Part shown: positions 1-5,979 of the stretch, piece after piece
How positions within the stretch are numbered: the first letter of the stretch is position 1
Layout: every line of letters starts with the position of its first letter
Assembly (NCBI GenBank): GCA_964628055.1
Contig: CAZVNL010000046.1
Location: 1-14,939 of the forward strand
From: CAZBEL01 sp964628055
GTDB lineage: Bacteria > Fidelibacterota > Marinisomatia > Marinisomatales > TCS56
Direction: 5' to 3'
DNA: 14,939 nucleotides
Notes under the pieces: model-generated
Seen by the model: only the letters and a program-made list of their open reading frames with translations
What the model was told of the DNA's origin: nothing
Database searches by the model: none
Made by a program: the position numbers and the translations under genes

Positions 1-12
1 AGGTTTAGATAG

Positions 13-86
13 TGACCCCGGAAGGACTCGAACCTTCAACCCATGGATTAAGAGTCCACTGCTCTGCCAAATTGAGCTACGGGGCC
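13..86 (-). tRNA. tRNA-Lys (anticodon CTT)
   Basis: Decodes AAG lysine codons. Read on the minus strand, the 74-nt sequence folds as a canonical cloverleaf. The acceptor stem is GGCCCCG paired with CGGGGTC (one G-T pair), followed by discriminator A at position 13. The anticodon stem is GTGGA/TCCAT around the loop CTCTTAA, giving anticodon CTT. The T arm contains the standard GGTTCGAGTCC. The CCA end is not encoded, since the bases after the discriminator are CTA. I saw no convincing promoter upstream of it on the minus strand. Confidence 0.96.
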
Positions 87-228
87 GAAACGGCTTGGCT
101 CCCGATTCAACCGGGAAGTTATGCTGATCAGTACTGCGGTTCGCTTGCCAACCTGATCAGGAACCGCTAGGTTACACCAAAGAGGAGTACTTAACTGTTC
201 CCAAGCGGCGGGAAGTTAGGGGTCCGGG
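87..228. other. Intergenic spacer with small inverted repeats
   Basis: No open frame is supported here. Visible structure is limited to the octamer palindrome CTGATCAG, present twice (124-131 and 153-160), and a 7-bp inverted repeat GCGGTTC (136-142) / GAACCGC (161-167) enclosing the second copy. This could be leader or promoter sequence for the minus-strand tRNA or the start of a plus-strand transcript ending at the terminators further right. Neither is shown by the sequence. Confidence 0.3.
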
Positions 229-304
229 ACTTTTCCCCTCAAACCAAATTGCAATTTTTTGAATGGCCCGGGATTGAGGGGAAAAGTGGGCTTTTCCCTT
301 TTTT
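229..304 (+). promoter_or_regulatory. Mutually exclusive hairpins, attenuator-like
   Basis: A 13-bp perfect inverted repeat pairs ACTTTTCCCCTCA (229-241) with its complement at 275-287. The right arm of that repeat also contains GGGAAAAG (279-286), which can instead pair with CTTTTCCC (291-298) just before a T run. The two structures cannot form together, which is the geometry of an antiterminator/terminator switch. No protein gene lies immediately downstream; the next gene is tmRNA 250 bases on. A regulatory role is inference, and the long repeat may simply be part of an extended terminator. Confidence 0.4.
279..304 (+). terminator. Intrinsic terminator
   Basis: The stem GGGAAAAG (279-286) pairs perfectly with CTTTTCCC (291-298) around the 4-nt loop TGGG, followed by six T residues (299-304). 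The form is that of a Rho-independent terminator for rightward transcription. The transcript it would end must start within 87-228, where no coding gene is visible. Confidence 0.75.
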
Positions 305-421
305 ATAACTTTGGCTATTGCACCAAATTTCAGGCGCGTGTATTTTCAGCCTGCCTTTTAAGTAAGAATTCCGTAGAAATCAGGAATTCGAAACTAAGAG
401 GTTGGCAAGTGAAATTGTGAT

Positions 422-457
422 AAGGCTCTGGGTTGGCGCACAGAGCCTTTCTTTTTT
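422..457 (+). terminator. Intrinsic terminator
   Basis: A perfect 9-bp stem, AAGGCTCTG (422-430) with CAGAGCCTT (441-449), closes a 10-nt loop and is followed by TCTTTTTT (450-457). This is a strong rightward Rho-independent terminator. The stretch 305-421 before it holds no supported gene; it contains a 7-bp inverted repeat GAATTCC/GGAATTC (366-389) and is otherwise unexplained. Confidence 0.8.
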
Positions 458-540
458 ACCGTTTAAAAACTGGGGGGGGAACCTTCCCGCCTTTACGAAA
501 TAATAACTGATATCCGCCGCGAAGATTATTATATTAAACC

Positions 541-552
541 TGTTCTTTGACA
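541..552 (+). promoter_or_regulatory. boxA-like antitermination motif before tmRNA
   Basis: TGTTCTTTGACA closely resembles the boxA element that NusB-NusE bind in rRNA leader transcripts (TGCTCTTTAACA in E. coli; a TGTTCTTTGA-type core in other bacteria). It ends two bases before the predicted mature 5' end of tmRNA at 555, so it would lie in the precursor leader and be removed on processing. A possible AT-rich -10 (TATATT, 530-535) lies upstream, with no clear -35. The function is inferred from similarity only. Confidence 0.5.
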
Positions 553-554
553 AT

Positions 555-906
555 GGGGGCGACCGGTTTCGACGGGCTAGTAGTCGCGAGAAATGGCATG
601 CGTCCTGCCAGGGCAGGACTGATCCTCCCTGGACCCAAGATAAGTGCCAATTACGGCCAAGTCGCTTACGCGTAATTTGACGTAAGCCGTCCAGAGTAAG
701 ATGGGTCCCTGGTCTTACTCATGGGCGTCATTTACCGGGACTGGTCAGGGCTGGCGCTTGCCCAGTCCTGATGAGATAATCGCAAGCTAATTGAAGCTGG
801 CCGGGTCACCTGGGGCCGGCGTCAATGAACTTAACCCAGTTGACTAAGCATGTAGATGTTTCTCGAGAACCTATTCCGGACGGGAGTTCGACTCTCCCCG
901 CCTCCA
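555..906 (+). ncRNA. ssrA: Transfer-messenger RNA (tmRNA)
   Basis: Rescues stalled ribosomes by acting first as alanyl-tRNA, then as a short mRNA that adds a degradation tag. The 5' end GGGGGCGACCGGTTTCGAC is the hallmark of one-piece tmRNA. It pairs with CGCCTCC (899-905) to form the acceptor stem, with discriminator A at 906. The T arm GGAGTTCGACTCTCC precedes it. No CCA is encoded. The tag frame is GCC-AAT-TAC-GGC-CAA-GTC-GCT-TAC-GCG-TAA at 646-675 (ANYGQVAYA, stop). The stop sits in the loop of a perfect 7-bp hairpin (664-670 with 681-687), matching helix 5 of known tmRNAs. The tail ends in YA rather than the usual AA. Confidence 0.96.
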
Positions 907-910
907 CATC

Positions 911-1012
911 ATAGCCTACGTCTTTATCCTGAAAGCACTAAAAGTCGGTAAACTGTATAAAGGTGCTACCATCAACCTGAAAAAACGCCTACCCGACTAT
1001 AACACCGGTTAG
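911..1012 (+). pseudogene. GIY-YIG nuclease remnant (N-terminal fragment)
   Basis: Reading 914-1009 gives 32 residues starting AYVFILKALKVGKLYKG and ending DYNTG before a TAG at 1010-1012. This resembles the first 30 or so residues of small UvrC-like GIY-YIG endonucleases, typically YVYILKSxKDGxxYIGxTxNLxxRLxxHNxG. The first GIY-like strand is kept loosely. The second motif is degraded (YKG for YIG, and DYNTG where EHNxG is expected). The frame opens with ATA where an ATG would be expected and stops early inside the neighbouring transporter gene. Families of this type are about 80-100 residues, so this piece is non-functional. It lies directly 3' of tmRNA, a common insertion point for mobile DNA. 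Confidence 0.6.
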
Positions 1013-1020
1013 AACCGGTG
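1003..1020. terminator. Near-perfect palindrome spanning two stop codons
   Basis: CACCGGTT (1003-1010) and AACCGGTG (1013-1020) are exact inverted repeats separated by AG, giving a 7-bp hairpin with a 4-nt loop. The palindrome covers the TAG of the GIY-YIG remnant and the TAA of the minus-strand transporter gene. On the minus strand it is followed by TTATAG, a weak U tract. It may act as a convergent or bidirectional terminator for tmRNA and the metal genes; the lack of a good T run keeps confidence low. Confidence 0.4.
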
Positions 1021-1629
1021 GCTCGATCCTCGCTGCCGCAAAGCCTTTACCGCGGTGGTAAGAATTTCCCATCCGTTGAAAACAATAAGAACAACGATAA
1101 TCCCCGCCGTGATTTGATCCAAGCGGCGTAACCCCAAAATATAGCCCACTAAGGCAATCACCACCACGATGGAACTATACATATCCACGCGGGCATGGGT
1201 CCCAATGGCTAGGAGACCGGGAGAATTGGTTTCCCGCCCGATGGATATCTGGTAACGAGCCATAAAATAAGAGATAGCAATCGTCGCCAGACTGGACACC
1301 ACCACGACGGGCACCTTGGTTAGTTCTACCACCCCTCGGCTGAGGACCTCCCGGGCAACTTCAAAACCTACATAAAATATGAAACCGGATATAATGATTG
1401 CCATAATGTTCTCAATGAGGCTGATTCCATTAGTGGCCTCCGTGTCCTCCCAACGAGTTAGAAATAATCCGACCAATACGATTAGCGAGGGGATGAGATC
1501 AGAAAAGGAATGCCACGCTGAAACCTTTAAGGCCAGGCTCCCCGATAGGTAGGCCAAAAAAAATTTCAATGCAATCAGTAATCCGTTAGCGGCCATGGCC
1601 ACGATAACGGCTTTCTCTTTACGGCTCAT
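1009..1629 (-). CDS. Cation diffusion facilitator (CDF) transporter, short form
   Basis: Predicted inner-membrane divalent-metal/proton antiporter of 206 residues. About six hydrophobic helices are visible. TM2 carries HSFSD (H40, D44) and TM5 carries HARVD (H145, D149), the HxxxD/DxxxD-type metal site of the family. NSPGLLAIGTHARVD matches the conserved stretch before TM5. The protein stops about ten residues after the last helix, so the usual 80-100-residue cytoplasmic metal-sensing domain is absent. It lies 151 bases downstream of the P1B-ATPase gene on the same strand, which suggests a shared role in metal export. ATG at 1627-1629 begins the typical MSRKEKAVIV; the ribosome-binding site is weak. 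The metal cannot be read from sequence. Confidence 0.88.
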   Translation of the reverse strand: MSRKEKAVIVAMAANGLLIALKFFLAYLSGSLALKVSAWHSFSDLIPSLIVLVGLFLTRWEDTEATNGISLIENIMAIIISGFIFYVGFEVAREVLSRGVVELTKVPVVVVSSLATIAISYFMARYQISIGRETNSPGLLAIGTHARVDMYSSIVVVIALVGYILGLRRLDQITAGIIVVLIVFNGWEILTTAVKALRQRGSSHRF

Positions 1630-1723
1630 TAGGTACTTTGCTTGGCGACGGTCCTAATTAGATATTGTGCACCACTGGGTATAAACTTCGTCTAATTGGG
1701 AGTTCCCGTGGTTTTTCTATCTT

Positions 1724-1745
1724 ACGACATCGATCGACACGTCGT
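1724..1745. repeat. Imperfect palindrome upstream of the CDF gene
   Basis: The outer arms ACGAC (1724-1728) and GTCGT (1741-1745) flank the self-complementary TCGATCGA (1730-1737). It lies about 95 bases before the CDF start, in the spacer after the ATPase stop. Size and symmetry suit a dimeric repressor operator, for example a metal sensor, but no promoter could be placed convincingly around it and no regulator gene is nearby. Confidence 0.3.
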
Positions 1746-1780
1746 TATACAATGTCTCGTTCTCCCCCTTAATACTGTTT

Positions 1781-4129
1781 TCACTGGTTGTTGAATCGTA
1801 ACAGTCGTAACGCGTTGGCTACCACCACCAGCGTACTCCCTTCGTGGAAAATGATCGCTATTCCAATACTGGCCATACCTAAAAGCGCCGTGGGCAATAA
1901 CAAACCAATCACACCCAGCGAGACCACCAGGTTTTGCTGGATGATCCGACGGGCCTGCCGACTGAGGGCGATGGCAAAGGGTAATTTGGACAAGTCATCC
2001 GCCATGAGGGCCACATCGGCAGTTTCCAGGGCTACGTCGGTACCGGCACTACCCATGGCAATTCCCACCGTTGAGGTGGCCATAGCTGGCGCATCGTTGA
2101 CGCCGTCGCCTACCATGGCAACTGCGCCATATTTAGCGGTCAAGTCGCGGATAGCGGTAACCTTGTCATCGGGAAGCAGGTTCGCGTAATATTCGCTTAG
2201 ACCCACTTCCCTGGCAATGGCCGCAGCCACCCGTTCATTATCTCCGGTGATCATGATTGTTTTTTTAATGCCTAACTGTTGCAGTTTCAACAGGGTGGCT
2301 TTGGTTTCCGCCCGTGGTCGATCGGCCAGGGCCAGGATTCCCAAATAACGACTAGCGGCCATTACCAACATGGTTGTTTTACCGGTTGCCTCTAAAGCGG
2401 CAATCTGAGAAATAATCTCCTCCGGTACCTTCGTAGAAGCCGAATCGGTGAATAGTCTTAGGTTCCCCACTTTTACGAGTTTACCATCGAGTTTACCGGT
2501 GATCCCGTGACCAGTGTGCGCTTGCGTGTTTTCCACCTCAGGAAGGGTCAACTGGCGCTTGGCAGCCAGAGTCAACACTGCTTTAGCCAGGGGGTGTTTC
2601 GATAGATTTTCCACCGCGGCGGCCGTTCGGAGCAGGGTGGTCTCGTCAGTTCCATTGAGCGGAATAATGTCCGTCACCTCAGGCTTCCCGGCTGTGATGG
2701 TGCTGGTTTTATCGAAAGCGATGGCATCTAAGTGACCGAGGTTCTCCAGGTGGATACCCCCTTTAACCAAGACCCCATTCCGGGCGGCCTGAGCTATGCC
2801 CGACAGAATCGTGGCTGGTGTCGCTATGGCCAGCGCGCAGGGGGAGGCGGCCACTAACATGGTCATGGCCCGTAGAAAAGCCTCCCCAAAACTCAGCAGT
2901 CCCACTAAGGGGGGCGCAACGATGACTAAAAGAACGGTAACCAGCACCACAGGGACAAAAATCCTTTCGAAATTATCGGTGAGCAGTTGAGTGCGCGACT
3001 TTTGCGTCTGGGCTGCCTCCACCATGCGGATGACCCGGGCCAGGGTAGTATCTTTAGCCAACTTGGTCACCTCAATTTCCAGAGTACCCTCACCATTGAC
3101 CGTTCCGGCAAATACCTGGTCAGACACAGCTTTTTCCACCGGGATGCTCTCACCGGTGATGGGGCTCTGGTCCACGGCAGATTGTCCCTTGATCACCTGC
3201 CCATCAATGGGAATACGTTCTCCCGGCCGGATGAGGACCCGATCACCCCGGATCAATTCTTTCACGTTGAGCTCGATAATTTGACCATCACGGCGAACTT
3301 TAGCCGACTTGGGGGTGATTTCACCTAAGGCTCGGATGGCCTTGCGGGCGCGACCCATGGCATAATGCTCTAAAGAATGCCCCAGGCTAAACAGGAAAAG
3401 TAACAACGCACCTTCGGCCCATTGCCCTAAAATACCCGCGCCTACCGCGGCGACGACCATGAGTAAGTCAATCTCAAAACGCAGATGACGGGCTGCCTTG
3501 AGCCCGTGACGGGTCGCATCATACCCCCCGCTGATATAGGCTAACAGGTACCAAGTCACAACCACCCCGTAGGGAAAACCAAAAACGTTCTCCCCCAAAA
3601 AACCGGTTAGTAAGAAAAAGCCGGAGAGTAAGGCCAGAACCAACTCCCAATTCTGTCGCGACCAACTGGTGGTCTCCTGGGCCTCGACTTCATACCCCAG
3701 AGAACACACCCGTTTAATGATTTGGTCCCCGGAGATTACAGTGCTATCGTATTCTACGCGCATTTTCTCGGCGGCGTAATTCACCGAGACGACCAAGACA
3801 CCCTGCATGCGGCTGAGAATATGCTCAATGCTAGTAGCACAATCCCCACAATCCATGTTGGTGATTCGCATCGTTTCATGGTGGTAGCGTTCCGTGACGG
3901 CGGCCCCTGCAGTCTCCGCCCAACGCTCTACCTGATCCAGGGAAACCAACTGGGGATTATAGTGCAAACACAGACAGGCTTGATGATTCTCCCGATGCAC
4001 ATGGGCTTTCTCAATTCCTCGGTGACCTTGCAACCGCTCCACCAACCGTTCAATACACTGATCCTGCTCGTTTTCCAGGTGGGGAAGCAAGAGTGGGATT
4101 TCCAAATGTAAGATCTGCTCGGATTTCAT
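1781..4129 (-). CDS. P1B-4-type heavy-metal-transporting ATPase
   Basis: Inner-membrane metal-export ATPase of 782 residues. In order: a degenerate ferredoxin-like domain (about 1-80), a metal-binding domain with MDCGDC (92-97), membrane helices (about 160-260), the actuator domain with TGES (325-328), a helix with SPC (429-431), the phosphorylation site D473, HP (512-513), the hinge GDGVND (674-679), and a last helix with HEGST (762-766). SPC plus HEGGT-like motifs define the P1B-4 group, associated with Co, Zn or Fe(II) rather than Cu. The phosphorylation motif reads DKTSTIT instead of DKTGTLT, an unusual Gly-to-Ser change. The ATG at 4127-4129 has AAGG eight bases upstream. The CDF gene follows. 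The exact substrate is unknown. Confidence 0.93.
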   Translation of the reverse strand: MKSEQILHLEIPLLLPHLENEQDQCIERLVERLQGHRGIEKAHVHRENHQACLCLHYNPQLVSLDQVERWAETAGAAVTERYHHETMRITNMDCGDCATSIEHILSRMQGVLVVSVNYAAEKMRVEYDSTVISGDQIIKRVCSLGYEVEAQETTSWSRQNWELVLALLSGFFLLTGFLGENVFGFPYGVVVTWYLLAYISGGYDATRHGLKAARHLRFEIDLLMVVAAVGAGILGQWAEGALLLFLFSLGHSLEHYAMGRARKAIRALGEITPKSAKVRRDGQIIELNVKELIRGDRVLIRPGERIPIDGQVIKGQSAVDQSPITGESIPVEKAVSDQVFAGTVNGEGTLEIEVTKLAKDTTLARVIRMVEAAQTQKSRTQLLTDNFERIFVPVVLVTVLLVIVAPPLVGLLSFGEAFLRAMTMLVAASPCALAIATPATILSGIAQAARNGVLVKGGIHLENLGHLDAIAFDKTSTITAGKPEVTDIIPLNGTDETTLLRTAAAVENLSKHPLAKAVLTLAAKRQLTLPEVENTQAHTGHGITGKLDGKLVKVGNLRLFTDSASTKVPEEIISQIAALEATGKTTMLVMAASRYLGILALADRPRAETKATLLKLQQLGIKKTIMITGDNERVAAAIAREVGLSEYYANLLPDDKVTAIRDLTAKYGAVAMVGDGVNDAPAMATSTVGIAMGSAGTDVALETADVALMADDLSKLPFAIALSRQARRIIQQNLVVSLGVIGLLLPTALLGMASIGIAIIFHEGSTLVVVANALRLLRFNNQ

Positions 4130-4511
4130 TTAATATGCCTTGTTAAAACAGCAGGACCCCGGATCGTTTATGTTCACCAGTTTCCAATTGGGAGTCAATC
4201 CTGCTGAGGAGGTCCTTTTTGACTTCTTCTGCGTTTGGCGAATTTACCAATGGATGAGTTTGAAATTTTCCTGTTTCGTTGCTGCCCCAGCGTAAAAGTT
4301 TTTGTGGCCGTTTAATTGCCTTTAAATGCTGCAAAATTGAAAATGGCGTTCTGGAGGGATTGTTAAGGGACGTTCAAAAGGTACTATTACCTTTTCCTGG
4401 GGAAATAGTTTCATCCTACCTTCCCTGAATTTCATCATTTAATGAACCTGGCAAAATCAATCCCCTTCTTTGAAAAAATATGTCTAACTTCACCAAAAAG
4501 GACAACCGGTA
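4130..4511. other. Divergent intergenic region with small hairpin
   Basis: This 382-base gap separates the leftward ATPase gene from the rightward thioredoxin-like gene, so it should hold both promoters. No clear -35/-10 pair stands out. An AT-rich hairpin, AAAAGGTA (4376-4383) with TACCTTTT (4388-4395), has A and T runs on its two sides and could be a weak bidirectional terminator or operator. CAGCAGGA (4149-4156) and TCCTGCTG (4199-4206) form an 8-bp inverted repeat in the ATPase leader. A 63-codon minus-strand frame from TTG (4143-4334) has no ribosome-binding site and is not called as a gene. Confidence 0.4.
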
Positions 4512-5546
4512 ATGAAAATATTATCCCTTGCGTTTGGCTTCTTCTTGCTAACTTTCACAGCTCAAGCCCAGCAGTATCCCTGGCGTGACCTGACCTACCA
4601 GGAGGCCCTTCAACAGACCGAAAGTAAATTAATCCTGCTGGAATTCTATACTGATTGGTGAAGTTGGTGCAAGCGGCTGGATGCCGACGTTTTTACCGAC
4701 CCTAACATCATAACCTTTGCCCGGGATAACTTCATAAACCTGCGAATAAACGGTGAAAAGGGTGACGGTCCCCAAATGGTTAAAGAATTCAAAGTGCCCG
4801 GTTATCCCACCCTCGTCTTTGTTAATGCCAAGGGCCAGGAAATCGACCGCATCATCGGGTATCGACCCGCGCCAAAATTCTTACAGGAATTGGAACGCAT
4901 CGCGAATAATCGTGGCACTATCGAATACTACACCAAACTGTTAATCAGGGAAAAAGGCAATGATTCCCTTATGGTCCAGTTGGCGGAAAAATGGGAGCAG
5001 CGGGGGGATAACGCCAGGGCGTTAAAATATTGGAAAATGGTGCTGGATAAAGGCAAGGCCTACGACGAATTAGCCCGGTACAAAATTGCCAAACACCAGG
5101 CCACGATAAAAAAATCGCCGGCACCCCTACAAAAGTTTATTAGGGATTACACCGCCAATGAATATAGGGCGGAGGCCATTCGTGACCTGATCCGCTATTA
5201 CCGGGTGAACAAAGACACTCTCTCCGAAGCCAGGACCTACCAGGAACTCCTTAGCTACCTGTCAACCAAGGGTAAATTGACGGCCAGTGATCTGAATGGA
5301 TTTGCCTGGCGCATGACCCAGTTAGAGCAATATTTAGAAGAGGCATTAGAGCAAGCCAAACAAGCTGTGGCTATGGTTACCGATGAGGATGCGCAGACCC
5401 GGGCACAAATTATGGACACCGAGGCGGAAGTACTCTGGAAACTCGGTCGCACCGAGGAAGCCATTGCGATCATGGAGCGGTGCATCGTATTACAACCTGA
5501 CGACGATTACTATAAACAACAGCAGAAGAAATTTCAGAAAAATTGA
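4512..5546 (+). CDS. Exported thioredoxin-fold/TPR protein, candidate selenoprotein (in-frame TGA)
   Basis: The reading frame is continuous from ATG 4512 (AGGA at 4499-4502) to TGA 5544 except for one TGA at 4659-4661. Read through, it gives 344 residues: a signal peptide (1-19, cut near AQA-Q), a thioredoxin fold (about 24-135), and a helical C-terminal part with a TPR-like repeat (about 297-329). The region around the TGA is FYTDW-[TGA]-SWCKRLD; family members have DWCxWCKxLD here, so the TGA replaces the first, nucleophilic active-site Cys. C53 and the cis-Pro segment VPGYPT (95-100) are intact. The 295 codons after the TGA show no decay, and a hairpin sits at SECIS distance. I infer a selenocysteine UxxC oxidoreductase in the periplasm. 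The alternative is a recent Cys-to-stop mutation or a sequencing error. A start at the internal ATG 4776 would lose both signal and active site. Confidence 0.75.
4659..4697 (+). promoter_or_regulatory. Candidate bacterial SECIS element
   Basis: Starting with the in-frame TGA (4659-4661), the following mRNA can fold with apical stem CGGC (4674-4677) / GCCG (4683-4686) and loop UGGAU (4678-4682). A lower helix pairs GGUG-C-AAG (4666-4673) with UUUUUACC (4690-4697), with one mismatch and G-U pairs, and ACG (4687-4689) bulged on the 3' side. Sixteen bases separate the UGA from the apical loop, and a G lies in the first two loop positions; both fit published bacterial SECIS rules. Folding was done by eye and no energy was computed. 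Confidence 0.55.
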
Positions 5547-5562
5547 AGAACTAACCCTCCTA

Positions 5563-5919
5563 TCACTGCTTAGCTTCAACCGCTTCTAATTCTTCTAAGA
5601 GTTCCACCGCCCGGCGCAGGTGGGGAATAACGATGGAGCCGCCCACTACCAGGGCAATGTTCATGGCTTCCATGAGGGCGCTCCTCTCTATGGCGGCCTC
5701 ATGGCAACGGATAAGGTGATAATTTATACAATCATCACAGCGTAAAACTAAGCTGGCCACCAAACCCAAAAGCTCTTTTGTAGCCGCGGGTAACTGGCCG
5801 GCAGTATACACGCGGCTGTCCAGGGCCAAAAATCGCTTGGTGTCCAGGTTCCCGGTTTCCAAAATCCGGGCATTCATCCGTTCACGGTATTCATGGAAAT
5901 GTTCTAAACGATTGCTCAT
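5563..5919 (-). CDS. AhpD-like carboxymuconolactone decarboxylase-family protein
   Basis: A 118-residue, probably cytoplasmic, all-helical protein. It carries CDDC at 61-64 and H68, the CxxCxxxH signature of AhpD-type proteins, which use the Cys pair for thiol-disulfide or peroxidase-linked electron transfer. The region around 45-95 matches the core of the family. ATG at 5917-5919 is preceded by a GAGATGAG stretch. It lies 60 bases downstream of tag on the same strand, so it could be the last gene of that operon. It ends 16 bases from the end of the convergent thioredoxin-like gene. Substrate and partner are unknown. Confidence 0.85.
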   Translation of the reverse strand: MSNRLEHFHEYRERMNARILETGNLDTKRFLALDSRVYTAGQLPAATKELLGLVASLVLRCDDCINYHLIRCHEAAIERSALMEAMNIALVVGGSIVIPHLRRAVELLEELEAVEAKQ

Positions 5920-5979
5920 GGCTCATCTCTTATTTGGTATTTGTAGTGTGACATAACACTCGGTTTTGCAGTGAGAAGA

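Noticed and set aside
87..457. Possible 6S RNA, SRP RNA or other known structural RNA
   Set aside because: Inverted repeats and terminators are present, but I could not find the conserved central bulge of 6S RNA or the SRP GGAA tetraloop domain. It is left as unexplained sequence.
646..675. Alternative tmRNA tag frames
   Set aside because: The other frames end outside the helix-5 loop and give Arg-rich or non-hydrophobic tails; only the GCC-started frame ends in the loop at TAA.
2987..3328. Plus-strand open frames inside the ATPase gene and similar frames within the amidohydrolase genes
   Set aside because: They are antisense shadows of well-supported genes and encode no recognisable domain.
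4143..4334. 63-codon minus-strand frame upstream of the ATPase gene
   Set aside because: It starts with TTG, has no ribosome-binding site, matches no family that I recognise, and lies in the expected leader region. It is not convincing as a gene.
4659..4661. TGA as evidence of a non-standard code (TGA read as Trp)
   Set aside because: A Trp codon (TGG) already precedes it, Cys is the expected residue, and TGA ends intact genes elsewhere in the window (5544-5546, 13410-13412 and, on the minus strand, 1781-1783).
4776..5546. Thioredoxin-like gene starting at the internal ATG 4776
   Set aside because: This start removes the signal peptide and the active-site motif, has no close ribosome-binding site, and coding sequence clearly continues upstream in frame to ATG 4512.
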